Positions 1 through 7,199 of a DNA stretch of 10,466 nt are shown in pieces (the first letter of the stretch is position 1; each line of letters begins with the position of its first letter). Origin of the DNA: Candidatus Nitrosotalea sp. FS (GTDB lineage: Archaea > Thermoproteota > Nitrososphaeria > Nitrososphaerales > Nitrosopumilaceae); assembly GCF_011319475.1 (NCBI RefSeq), contig NZ_RCMC01000271.1:38665-49130 (forward strand), in the 5' to 3' direction. Made by a program: the position numbers and the translations under genes. The notes under the pieces were generated by a model. It did not search any database and was not told the origin of the DNA. It saw only the letters and a list, made by a program, of their open reading frames with translations.

Positions 1-242
1 AAAAAATACATTTCATTACTGGGGTTCCATTTGTAGAAATTTCTTGAATTCCTGTTTCTCTATTCGTTATTTGGATTAGTACGTGACAATGTGGATTGTA
101 TTGTTGTAACTGATATTCTGATCAGGTTATCTCATGGTCTAACTCTGAATTTTATATTGCTCTAGATGTGTAAATATTCTGGTTTTATCTATGAATGTGC
201 ATTTTGGTAAAGCCCTTATTTGACATAAAATTCCATATTGAT
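1..242. other. Left-edge non-coding / leader region
   Basis: No complete gene, tRNA or repeat is visible here. On the + strand a short frame closes with TGA at 45-47 and could be the tail of an upstream gene. On the - strand a frame of about 40 codons is open from a stop at 122-124 to the window edge, but its only ATG is at 14-16, so at most the first five codons of a divergent gene would lie inside the window. Neither can be confirmed without the flanking sequence. The rest appears to be promoter and leader for the operon that follows. Confidence 0.4.
151..158 (+). promoter_or_regulatory. Candidate box A (TATA) for the nnrE operon
   Basis: TTTATATT is close to the archaeal box A consensus. 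A start site about 25 bp downstream would fall near 180, giving a leader of about 60 nt to the preferred nnrE ATG at 243. A weaker box-like CTTATTTG at 215-222 would instead give a leaderless mRNA starting near 243. The sequence does not decide between them. Confidence 0.45.
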
Positions 243-893
243 ATGGAAATCACTGTAAAACAAATGATGCAAATTGAAGAGAATGGGCATCAAATGGGCT
301 TTTTTAGAAAATTGATGATGGAAAATGTTGGCGCCTCTACTGTACGACACATTGTTGAACTTTACCCTGATTCAAAATCTAAAATAACGATCTTTGCAGG
401 GTTGGGAAATAATGGAGGTGATGCTTTTGTAGTGGCTAGACATTTAGCCGCGTTTGACTATTGTCCTACGGTCATACTTCTAGGACATCCTGAAAAAATA
501 AAAACAGATGAATCTAGGTCTAATTGGAAAATTTTGGAAAAAATGAATTCTGTAAATCTTGTAATTGCCTCTGATACAAATGGAATTGTAAATGATGCTG
601 AAGTTATAATAGATGGAATACTGGGAACTGGAATACATGGAAAGATTAGGGAACCATATTCCTCTGCAATAGATCTGATAAATCAATCTCATGCTTTCAA
701 ACTATCTATTGATGTTCCATCAGGCCTTGATCCAGATACAGGAATAGTAAATGACAAATGTGTAAAAGCAGATGTTACTATAACTTTTCACAAGATGAAA
801 ATCGGAATGCCAAAGGCACAAGATGTATGCGGTAAAATAACTGTTGAAAAAATAGGAATTCCGCCTGAAGCGGAAATTGGGGTGTTGTTGTGA
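243..893 (+). CDS. nnrE: NAD(P)H-hydrate epimerase (YjeF N-terminal domain family), standalone
   Basis: Predicted to epimerise the R form of hydrated NADH/NADPH (NAD(P)HX) to the S form, the first step of nicotinamide cofactor repair. The 216-residue protein shows the family signature in order: N-terminal ITVKQM helix (3-8), LMMENVG, the GNNGGD loop (55-60), DGILGTG (124-130), DVPSGLD (157-163) and a closing ITFHKMK segment. I start it at ATG 243 because homologues begin with this M-x-ITV-x-QM helix; an in-frame ATG at 195 would add 16 residues with no family counterpart. The ADP-dependent dehydratase domain (NnrD), often fused in archaea and bacteria, is absent, so the repair partner must be encoded elsewhere or be missing. 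The stop overlaps the next start (GTGA, 890-893), indicating translational coupling. Confidence 0.88.
   Translation: MEITVKQMMQIEENGHQMGFFRKLMMENVGASTVRHIVELYPDSKSKITIFAGLGNNGGDAFVVARHLAAFDYCPTVILLGHPEKIKTDESRSNWKILEKMNSVNLVIASDTNGIVNDAEVIIDGILGTGIHGKIREPYSSAIDLINQSHAFKLSIDVPSGLDPDTGIVNDKCVKADVTITFHKMKIGMPKAQDVCGKITVEKIGIPPEAEIGVLL
879..884 (+). promoter_or_regulatory. Ribosome binding site for the GTG start at 890
   Basis: GGGGTG, one mismatch from GAGGTG complementary to the archaeal 16S 3' end, lies 5 nt before GTG 890. It supports a non-ATG start overlapping the end of nnrE. Confidence 0.5.
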
Positions 894-1504
894 AAGTATA
901 CCAACTTCAAGTAGGAAACATGCAAAATTTTACCTATGTTCTTGAAGATGAAGATACAAAGGAATCTGTCATCATAGATCCATCATGGGATCTAGAAATG
1001 GTTATAGAAATCATAGAACGAAATGATCTAAAAGTCAAATATGTTATAAATACGCACCATCATTTTGATCACACTATTGGAAACGATGCAATTGTAAAAT
1101 ACACTAAATCTAAAATCTTACAACACGAAGCCTCTACTTTAAAAAATGATGTGCGTATATCTGATGGTGAAAAAATAACCTTTGGCAAATCTGAACTTGT
1201 TGTAATACATACTCCTGGACACTCAAAAGATAGTATGTGTTTAGTTGGTGATGGGAAGATCTTTTCAGGTGATACACTTTTTGTGGGAAACTGTGGAAGA
1301 ACAGATTTGCCTGGAGGTAGTGCAAAAGAACTCTATCATAGTCTATTTGATATTGTTTCCAAACTTGATGGTAATCTTGTGTTGTATCCGGGACATAATT
1401 ATGGAAGTTCGCCAAATTCCACTATCGACAAAGAAAAAAAGACAAATTTTGTGCTACAACCTAGGACAGAATCAGAATTTTTGGATTTTATGGGCAGTGA
1501 CTAG
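890..1504 (+). CDS. Metallo-beta-lactamase-fold hydrolase, glyoxalase II-like
   Basis: A soluble 204-residue hydrolase of the glyoxalase II / hydroxyacylglutathione hydrolase-like branch. Metal ligands are all visible: T55-H-H-H-F-D-H61 (THxHxDH), H111 in TPGH, D128 in SGDTLF, and H169 in PGHNYG. CGRTDLPGG follows the SGD motif, as in glyoxalase II-like and ETHE1-like proteins. The full MBL fold is present, without the long C-terminal helical domain that classic glyoxalase II uses to bind glutathione. Archaea of this type generally lack glutathione, so the real substrate is more likely another thioester or a persulfide; this is inference. The start is GTG within the nnrE stop, and the next gene begins 3 nt after the stop, so the three genes form one operon. 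Confidence 0.85.
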   Translation: MKVYQLQVGNMQNFTYVLEDEDTKESVIIDPSWDLEMVIEIIERNDLKVKYVINTHHHFDHTIGNDAIVKYTKSKILQHEASTLKNDVRISDGEKITFGKSELVVIHTPGHSKDSMCLVGDGKIFSGDTLFVGNCGRTDLPGGSAKELYHSLFDIVSKLDGNLVLYPGHNYGSSPNSTIDKEKKTNFVLQPRTESEFLDFMGSD

Positions 1505-1507
1505 TCA

Positions 1508-2563
1508 TTGCAAGATATAGAAATACTTGGCAACAAGCAAAAAGGTCTAGAATTCATCCAACAAACCAAGCAAAAGAAATTCATCTTCTCTCTAGTAATA
1601 TCTTATACTGCCACATCTGAAATACCTGGAATAACTATGGCTGGAGAACATCCTGATCTGATAAAATTCACAGGACCTGCTGACGCTGAATTTATTCACT
1701 ATGGGTACTGTAAAAGTATCTCTGTAATCCCAATGACTCCTGATGGAAAACCAACTCCCGCACTGTTAACAAAAACTGCATTAGAAGCAGCAAGTATTCC
1801 AAATGTAATAATAAATGCTGGCAGCAAAATATCTCCAAAACTCCCATTCATTGATATGGATTTGGATTATGGAAAAAATATTGGGCAAGAACCTGCTCTC
1901 AGTCTTGACGAAGTTGGAAAAGCGGTAGAATATGGTAGAATAATTGGTAGATTTCTTGGGGCTTCAACTGACTGTGTTATAATTGGTGAAAGCATTCCCG
2001 GTGGTACTACAACAGCTCTTGGTGTACTTGAAGGATTTGGGATTACAGGATTTGTAAGCAGCAGTATGCCCAAAAATCCTGTGGGACTCAAGGTTCAAAC
2101 TGTGAAGGAGGCATTAAAAAGACTACAATCAAAAGATCCATTTGAGATCATATCACAATTAGGTGATCCAATGATTCCTACTATTGCAGGTATTCTTAGT
2201 ACTGCTTCTGAAATTTCAAATGTGTTGTTGGCTGGTGGAACACAAATGGCAGCAGTACTTGCTTTTGCAAAAAGTATGGGATTTGAAGGGAAGAACACCG
2301 CCATTGGTACTACTTCTTACGTGGTAGACGATAAATCTGCAAATCTGACTGATATCATAATGCAAATAATGGATATTCCTATACTAGTTGCAAAACTTAA
2401 ACTTGCAGAATCAGAAATTTCTGGACTGAGTTCATACGCTGAAGGATTTGTAAAAGAGGGTGCTGGGGCAGGGGGTGCATCTATTGGATGTATGCTCAAA
2501 ACAGGAATTGATGCTAAGAGTCTATTGGATCTAACTGAAAAAGAGTATTTGAAAATTATTTGA
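1508..2563 (+). CDS. cobT: Archaeal CobT-like nicotinate mononucleotide-dependent phosphoribosyltransferase (UPF0284 type)
   Basis: Predicted to activate the lower-ligand base of cobamides by moving phosphoribose from nicotinate mononucleotide to the base, in nucleotide-loop assembly of vitamin B12. The protein has 351 residues, the usual archaeal size. Visible landmarks are GESIPGGTTT (160-169), matching the glycine/threonine-rich nucleotide loop of bacterial CobT, and KEGAGAGG with Glu317, matching the EGSGA segment that holds the catalytic glutamate in enterobacterial CobT. Start is TTG 1508: an in-frame TAG sits at 1502-1504 and the first internal ATG would remove over 40 conserved-looking residues. 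A partial GTGA at 1497-1500 could serve as RBS. The gene closes the operon and overlaps the tail of glmS by 8 bp. Confidence 0.82.
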   Translation: MQDIEILGNKQKGLEFIQQTKQKKFIFSLVISYTATSEIPGITMAGEHPDLIKFTGPADAEFIHYGYCKSISVIPMTPDGKPTPALLTKTALEAASIPNVIINAGSKISPKLPFIDMDLDYGKNIGQEPALSLDEVGKAVEYGRIIGRFLGASTDCVIIGESIPGGTTTALGVLEGFGITGFVSSSMPKNPVGLKVQTVKEALKRLQSKDPFEIISQLGDPMIPTIAGILSTASEISNVLLAGGTQMAAVLAFAKSMGFEGKNTAIGTTSYVVDDKSANLTDIIMQIMDIPILVAKLKLAESEISGLSSYAEGFVKEGAGAGGASIGCMLKTGIDAKSLLDLTEKEYLKII

Positions 2564-4316
2564 CTGTTACTGATTTTGCCAAATTTCTCGGATAATCTGG
2601 ATCAAAGTCTTTGTCAATTGCGGCATAATATGCAAGAAGTTGTATTGGTACTATTTCTACAAGTGGATATAATGACTCGTTGATACTAGGTATGTCTATC
2701 CAATAGTCATATACGTCACTTGGCTTGTCCGAAATTCCTATTATCTTGGCGCCTCTTGCTTTTATTTCTCTAGCTGATGTTAATGTATCATTATAGGTGG
2801 AATCGTTTGGATTTATGATTAAAACATAAGAATTGATATCCATTAGTGCCAATGGGCCATGTTTTAATTCTCCGCCTGGAAGACCTTCCGCATGTATGTA
2901 TGTGAGCTCTTTTAACTTTAGTGAACCTTCTGAAGCAATTGGATAATGTATACCCCTTCCTAATACGTAAATGTCTGAAACATCTTTTAGCCTCTTTGCA
3001 ATATCTTTAATCTTCGAATCGTTGGAGATAATCTTCTTTATTGCTTCTGATACTTTTGTCAGATCCAGTTCTATACAACCATCGCATATTTTGTCAACCA
3101 TCTTGTATAGCACGACAAGTTGTGATGTGAAACTTTTAGTTGCTGCTACCCCTATCTCTGGACCACAATTGAGTCCCATTGAAATGGATGACTGGTGAAC
3201 TAGTGAAGATGTCATCATATTGACCACTGAGATGATTTTAGATCCTGTCTTTTTGGCAATACTTACGGCTTCTAATACGTCTGCACTTTCACCACTTTGG
3301 GATATTGCTATTAGAATTGATTTTTCTTCAAATATGTCTGGAGAAAACTGTGCTTCACTAGAAATTAATGGTTCGACCTTTATCTTTGCATATTTTGAAA
3401 AAAGAAATTTTGCAATTAATGCTGCATTGTAACTTGTCCCACTTCCTGTGATGTATACATTTCTTGCATGTTTTATTAAATCCGAAGCCAAGTCAATCTC
3501 AAGTTTTGTATTATTCCCAGCATTCAGTATTGTTGTCGGTTGTTCTGAAATCTCTTTCAAAGTGTAATGTGCATATTGTCCCTTGTATGCATCAGCAAAT
3601 TCTTTTGATACCTTGGTTATTTGATGTCGTACTGGATTTGCATCAAAATCAAAAATCTTCAATCCATTTCTATCAATAATTACAAATTCTTTGTTATCTG
3701 GATAGATTACCTCATCAGTGTATTCTACAAATCCAAGTACGTCACTTGAAATGAAATATCCTTCTTTTCCAACCCCGATTATTAATGGTTCATGAAGTCT
3801 GGCTGCAGCTAACGTTCCGTCTTGAAAAACTGCAACAAAAGCATAATTGCCTTTCAATTCGGCCACTGTATCTATTATAGATTTTTTAATTTCTTTGGTC
3901 TTGTCATAATTATATTGTAAAAGATTTGCAATTACTTCACTGTCTGTTTGGCTTTTGAAATTGTAACCTAGTTCTTGTAGATCTTTTTTTAATTCCTCAT
4001 GGTTCTCAATTATTCCATTATGTACGATTGCTATTTCTCCTGAACTTGATGGGTGTGGATGGGCATTGGTGTCAGTTACCATCCCATGAGTGGCCCATCT
4101 GGTATGGCCTATTCCTATAGTTCCGGAAAGTTCATCCAATTTTGCTGCTTTATTTACTTCTATTACTTTACCTACTCCTTTTCTCACACTGATCTGATCT
4201 TCTGAAAAAGTTGCAACCCCCACACTGTCATAACCGCGATATTCCATCCTCTTTAGCCCCTTGACTATTATTGGAGCTGCAGAGCTAATGCCTAGATACC
4301 CTATGATTGAACACAT
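2556..4316 (-). CDS. glmS: Glutamine--fructose-6-phosphate aminotransferase (isomerizing)
   Basis: Makes glucosamine-6-phosphate from fructose-6-phosphate and glutamine, the entry to UDP-GlcNAc and hence to glycan precursors. The 586-residue protein is full length. The class II amidotransferase half begins MCSIIGYLG, so Cys2 becomes the N-terminal nucleophile after Met removal; HTRWATHG (71-78), HNGIIEN (99-105) and QTDSE (123-127) bind glutamine. Two SIS domains follow: YITGSGTS (288-295), ISQSGES (338-344) and ATKSFTSQ (392-399), then EGLPGGELKHGP (477-488) and the C-terminal PRNLAKSVTV (576-585), which closes the sugar site. Start ATG 4316 is set by Cys2. It lies 53 bp after rps4 on the same strand but has its own box A. 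Its last 8 bp overlap the 3' end of cobT. Confidence 0.96.
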   Translation of the reverse strand: MCSIIGYLGISSAAPIIVKGLKRMEYRGYDSVGVATFSEDQISVRKGVGKVIEVNKAAKLDELSGTIGIGHTRWATHGMVTDTNAHPHPSSSGEIAIVHNGIIENHEELKKDLQELGYNFKSQTDSEVIANLLQYNYDKTKEIKKSIIDTVAELKGNYAFVAVFQDGTLAAARLHEPLIIGVGKEGYFISSDVLGFVEYTDEVIYPDNKEFVIIDRNGLKIFDFDANPVRHQITKVSKEFADAYKGQYAHYTLKEISEQPTTILNAGNNTKLEIDLASDLIKHARNVYITGSGTSYNAALIAKFLFSKYAKIKVEPLISSEAQFSPDIFEEKSILIAISQSGESADVLEAVSIAKKTGSKIISVVNMMTSSLVHQSSISMGLNCGPEIGVAATKSFTSQLVVLYKMVDKICDGCIELDLTKVSEAIKKIISNDSKIKDIAKRLKDVSDIYVLGRGIHYPIASEGSLKLKELTYIHAEGLPGGELKHGPLALMDINSYVLIINPNDSTYNDTLTSAREIKARGAKIIGISDKPSDVYDYWIDIPSINESLYPLVEIVPIQLLAYYAAIDKDFDPDYPRNLAKSVTVK

Positions 4317-4341
4317 GTTTGATATCTTATAGATTTTCTTG

Positions 4342-4349
4342 ATAAATAA
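4342..4349 (-). promoter_or_regulatory. Candidate box A for glmS
   Basis: On the minus strand TTATTTAT lies about 26-33 bp upstream of the glmS ATG (4316), placing transcription initiation within a few nucleotides of the start codon, as for a leaderless archaeal mRNA. No RBS is seen in the short rps4-glmS gap. Read-through from rps4 is still possible, since no T-rich terminator is obvious there. Confidence 0.5.
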
Positions 4350-4369
4350 TGATTGCGTGTGTTTTACTC

Positions 4370-4909
4370 TTACTCAGCTGGTTGTTCAGTTTTTACTTCC
4401 TGAACAGGTTGTTGTTTTGCCTTGTTGAGGTCTAATTCTGGTGATAGGTGGATTTGATCTTCTTCTTCCACTTTTACTGTGTATGAAGGAACAGTGACTA
4501 CTCTATCTCCAATCATTACGTGACCGTGTACTACAATCTGTCTTGCAAGATATGGACTCTTGATTGATTCTTTTTTCTGAATAAATGTTTGTAATCGTCT
4601 TGATAAAAAGTCGGTCACTTTTAGATTGAGTACATCATCTAATGTTGAATTTTCTTTGACTAATCCAACTCTTGTAAGTGATTTCATGAGTATTGGTTCC
4701 TTTGTACTTCTAACATCTTGTGTTAAAGCTAAGAGTGATCTGGCCTGATTTCTTATTCTAGAAAGCTCTGTATGTGCTTTCCATAGTTCTCTTTTATTCT
4801 TTAGTCCAAAAGTACCCAGTACGTGTAATTCTTCATTTAACAAATCATAATTGAGTGGACGTTTTGGCTTTCTCCACATTTTGCGTGAATTTTTTGGATG
4901 ATCTCCCAT
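4370..4909 (-). CDS. rps4: 30S ribosomal protein S4 (uS4, archaeal type)
   Basis: Primary 16S rRNA-binding protein of the small subunit that nucleates assembly of the 30S body. The 179-residue protein begins MGDHPKNSRKMWRKPKRP, typical of archaeal/eukaryotic uS4 (Rps9-like), and carries the S4 RNA-binding domain at about 101-150 (SRRLQTFIQKK, ARQIVVHGHV, GDRVV-VPSY). The last 20 residues are Gln/Pro/Glu-rich and probably disordered. Start ATG 4909 is 10 nt after the rps13 stop; AGGTTAT just upstream is a weak RBS match. It is cotranscribed with rps13. In many archaea rps11 and rpoD follow in this cluster; here glmS comes next. Confidence 0.95.
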   Translation of the reverse strand: MGDHPKNSRKMWRKPKRPLNYDLLNEELHVLGTFGLKNKRELWKAHTELSRIRNQARSLLALTQDVRSTKEPILMKSLTRVGLVKENSTLDDVLNLKVTDFLSRRLQTFIQKKESIKSPYLARQIVVHGHVMIGDRVVTVPSYTVKVEEEDQIHLSPELDLNKAKQQPVQEVKTEQPAE

Positions 4910-4919
4910 TTACAATAAC

Positions 4920-5480
4920 CTACTTTTTCTTTTCCGCTGCAGCAGGTTTTGCTGCAGGAGCTGCACCCGCCTTTGGAGCTGCTGCCGCTGCACCTTCAGC
5001 TGGAGCGCCAGGTGAACCAGCCGGTAAAACTTTTCCTCCTTTCTTTACTCCTACTGCACCGCCTTTTCTACCAGTAGTACGTGTACTTTGTCCACGAACT
5101 TTTAATCCATATGTGTGACGAAATCCTCTCCAACTGTTCATTCCTTTTTCTCGTTCGATATCATTTCTTACGTTAAAGTCAATATCGGAAGTAATGAGAT
5201 GGAAGTTATTCCCAGTATCCATATCTTTTCGTCTATTTAGAAACCATGATGGTATGTTGACAGATGCTGGATCTCTCATTGCTTTTTCTATTTCTTCTAC
5301 TTGTGATTCTGTAAGAAAACCTACATTACTATTAGGATTAATTTTTAATACTTCTAAAAGTGATTTTGCAAAATTGTAACCAATTCCCTTTACTTGACCA
5401 ACTCCGATGATGGTCTTTTTTGCACCGGGAATATCCTTACCCGCAATTCTAACTATGTGTCTGAACTCTTGTGAAGACAA
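4920..5480 (-). CDS. rps13: 30S ribosomal protein S13 (uS13) with Ala/Lys-rich C-terminal tail
   Basis: Head protein of the small subunit that contacts the P-site tRNA and bridges to the large subunit. Residues 1-150 match archaeal/eukaryotic uS13 (S18e-like): [15 protein letters not shown], the helix-two-turn-helix segment [17 protein letters not shown] (26-42), and the basic tRNA-contact segment [18 protein letters not shown] (121-138). About 36 extra residues (151-186) are Ala/Pro/Gly/Lys-rich, end in EKKK, and have a clearly more GC-rich coding sequence than their surroundings. The start is TTG 5480, giving [10 protein letters not shown]: an in-frame TAA lies two codons upstream and no in-frame ATG or GTG occurs near the conserved N terminus. 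First gene of the rps13-rps4 unit. Confidence 0.95.
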   Translation of the reverse strand: MSSQEFRHIVRIAGKDIPGAKKTIIGVGQVKGIGYNFAKSLLEVLKINPNSNVGFLTESQVEEIEKAMRDPASVNIPSWFLNRRKDMDTGNNFHLITSDIDFNVRNDIEREKGMNSWRGFRHTYGLKVRGQSTRTTGRKGGAVGVKKGGKVLPAGSPGAPAEGAAAAAPKAGAAPAAKPAAAEKKK

Positions 5481-5507
5481 GTATTAAAAAATCCCTTATA
5501 TCCCCGA

Positions 5508-5515
5508 TAAAAACC
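5508..5515 (-). promoter_or_regulatory. Candidate box A for rps13-rps4
   Basis: The minus strand reads GGTTTTTATC here, with the TTTTTATC core about 28-35 bp before the TTG start at 5480, suggesting a leader of only a few nucleotides. A second TATA-like GATATAAG at 5494-5501 is too close to the start to direct an mRNA that includes the TTG. Confidence 0.4.
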
Positions 5516-5532
5516 ATGCTAAAATAATAATA

Positions 5533-5540
5533 CTTTAAAT
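5533..5540 (+). promoter_or_regulatory. Box A for the AAA+/VWA operon
   Basis: CTTTAAAT is a good archaeal TATA box, centred about 28 bp before ATG 5565, so transcription should start at or within 2-3 nt of the start codon (leaderless). It shares an 84-bp divergent intergenic region with the rps13 promoter. Confidence 0.6.
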
Positions 5541-5564
5541 CGCATTTGGCGAGTATTTATTGTA

Positions 5565-7199
5565 ATGGCTCAAGAATTTGCAAATTTTGTTAATAGAAGT
5601 TATGACTCCAAACCAAAGTATAGTGAAATCATGGCTGGTCTTCCTGAGGACTATAAACAAATTAAAACATTAAGAGATCTTCTAGAAATTAATTATAAAA
5701 TAGTTGATGCAAAGGAACAACTTCGCCGAAATTTAATTTCAAAGATAAAAGCAAAAAGTGTAAAATATCCTGGGTTAGTGGGTTTTGACAATGATGTTGT
5801 TCCTGCTTTAGATCGTGCAATACTGTCATGTCATGATATTATTCTGGTTGGCCAAATAGGACAAGCAAAAACTAGGATAGCACAAACAATTGCAGATACT
5901 TTACTTTCTCCAATGCCCATAATCCGAGGCAGTATTACAAATGACTGTCCGATGGATCTTCCGCCTAGGGATTTGATACTTTTGTTGGAAGATAAAGACA
6001 ATCCTATGATTGTTCCAAAATTCTACGTAGATAGTGAAAGTATGGAAAAAATTCGTAATAACAAACTTGATACTCCAATTGAATGGGTTGATGGTAAAAA
6101 CAGATTCAAATATGTATTAGCAACACCTGATATCTCTGTAAAAGATCTAGTTGGTCAGATAGATGCAATCAAGATAGCTAGAAATGGTACGGAGATGTAT
6201 GAAATTGAATCTTATTCTCCTGGTCAACTAATGCAAGCAAAGCATGGATTATTTTGTATTGATGAATTACCAGTTCTTGATACTAGAAAACAAGTAGCGC
6301 TTTTGTCTGTCTTGCAAGAAGGTAGATTCACTACTGGTGCATATCCTGTTATATTTGAACCAAAAACAATATTTTTTGCTACTGCAAACCCTATCGACTA
6401 TACTCACTCTGGAAAAATAATTGAACCGTTATATGATAGACTGAAAAGCCATATTCAAACTCATTATCCAAGATCAGTAAAAGAAGAAATGTTAATTATA
6501 ATTCAAGAAGCAAAAATACCAAGATCATTTATTCCAATATTCATGTTAAAAATTTTGACAAGGATTGTTCAAACAGCTCGTTCCAGTAATGAAATCAACC
6601 AAGATAAAGGCGTAAGTGTTAGAATGGGAATACATTGTCTAGAATTACTTGTAGGGGAAGCAGAGAGAACTAGATCTATAACATATGATATTTTGGCATT
6701 GCCTAGACCATGTGATGTGTTTTCAATTGAACAATCTGTAAAGTTTGAACTCTCTGAGCTAGATGACACTCCAACGAATCGCTCCAAAGTTCTAAAAAAT
6801 TTCATCTCTAATTCTATAAAAGATACTTCTTTAGAATACTTGCAGGATGTAGATCCAAGTATTTTTGACCTGATAAAAAATGAATTTCTGGGCAAGTCAT
6901 TCCAAGTTTCTCAAACAATTCTTGGTTCAAATGATGTGCTCATCTCTTACGAAACTCAGTTAAAGAACTTTAGTTCTCTCCTGAATTTGGTTACCCGCGT
7001 ATATTCAAGAGTCACTTCTGATCAGGAACTATTTGTAAAAGAGACTGAAAAGTATGGGATTTCTGCTGATAACTTGATAATTTCAGAAAGTGTACAAAGT
7101 GAGCTTAAAGCTGGTATTGTAGAATTAGTACTTGATGGTCTTTGCTTTGTTGAACCTAAAATTCTAGATAGAAAAGAAGGTGAATACGTTGCAAACTGA
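5565..7199 (+). CDS. MoxR/ChlI-like AAA+ ATPase (Rv0958-like, magnesium-chelatase-family annotation)
   Basis: A 544-residue cytosolic AAA+ ATPase of the helix-2-insert group (MoxR/ChlI/BchI). Motifs in order: Walker A GQIGQAKT (96-103, Ala101 where Gly is usual), LATPDISVKDLVGQID (185-200), Walker B FCIDEL (D233, E234), sensor 1 ATANP (N275), arginine finger in LYDRL (R292) and sensor 2 SVR (R353). About 170 further residues form a helical C-terminal part. The LATPD-S-DLVG, ANP-DYT and THYP segments match what I recall of the mycobacterial Rv0958 family, which is annotated as magnesium chelatase without direct proof. These organisms have no chlorophyll, and the downstream VWA partner suggests a RavA/ViaA- or MoxR-like remodelling pair. 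It overlaps the next gene by about 11 bp. Confidence 0.85.
   Translation: MAQEFANFVNRSYDSKPKYSEIMAGLPEDYKQIKTLRDLLEINYKIVDAKEQLRRNLISKIKAKSVKYPGLVGFDNDVVPALDRAILSCHDIILVGQIGQAKTRIAQTIADTLLSPMPIIRGSITNDCPMDLPPRDLILLLEDKDNPMIVPKFYVDSESMEKIRNNKLDTPIEWVDGKNRFKYVLATPDISVKDLVGQIDAIKIARNGTEMYEIESYSPGQLMQAKHGLFCIDELPVLDTRKQVALLSVLQEGRFTTGAYPVIFEPKTIFFATANPIDYTHSGKIIEPLYDRLKSHIQTHYPRSVKEEMLIIIQEAKIPRSFIPIFMLKILTRIVQTARSSNEINQDKGVSVRMGIHCLELLVGEAERTRSITYDILALPRPCDVFSIEQSVKFELSELDDTPTNRSKVLKNFISNSIKDTSLEYLQDVDPSIFDLIKNEFLGKSFQVSQTILGSNDVLISYETQLKNFSSLLNLVTRVYSRVTSDQELFVKETEKYGISADNLIISESVQSELKAGIVELVLDGLCFVEPKILDRKEGEYVAN
7176..7183 (+). promoter_or_regulatory. Ribosome binding site deciding the VWA gene start
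   Basis: GAAGGTGA includes a perfect GGTGA (7179-7183) matching the archaeal anti-Shine-Dalgarno, 5 nt before TTG 7189. The alternative in-frame GTG at 7180 lies inside this site, so TTG 7189 is the more likely start. Confidence 0.6.

Noticed and set aside
195..242. Upstream ATG at 195 as the nnrE start
   Set aside because: It adds 16 residues before the conserved M-x-ITV-x-QM helix that normally begins the family; no RBS supports it.
4855..5118. Plus-strand open frame antisense to rps13 and rps4
   Set aside because: It is a shadow of the Ala/Pro-rich S13 tail; the ribosomal proteins explain the region fully.
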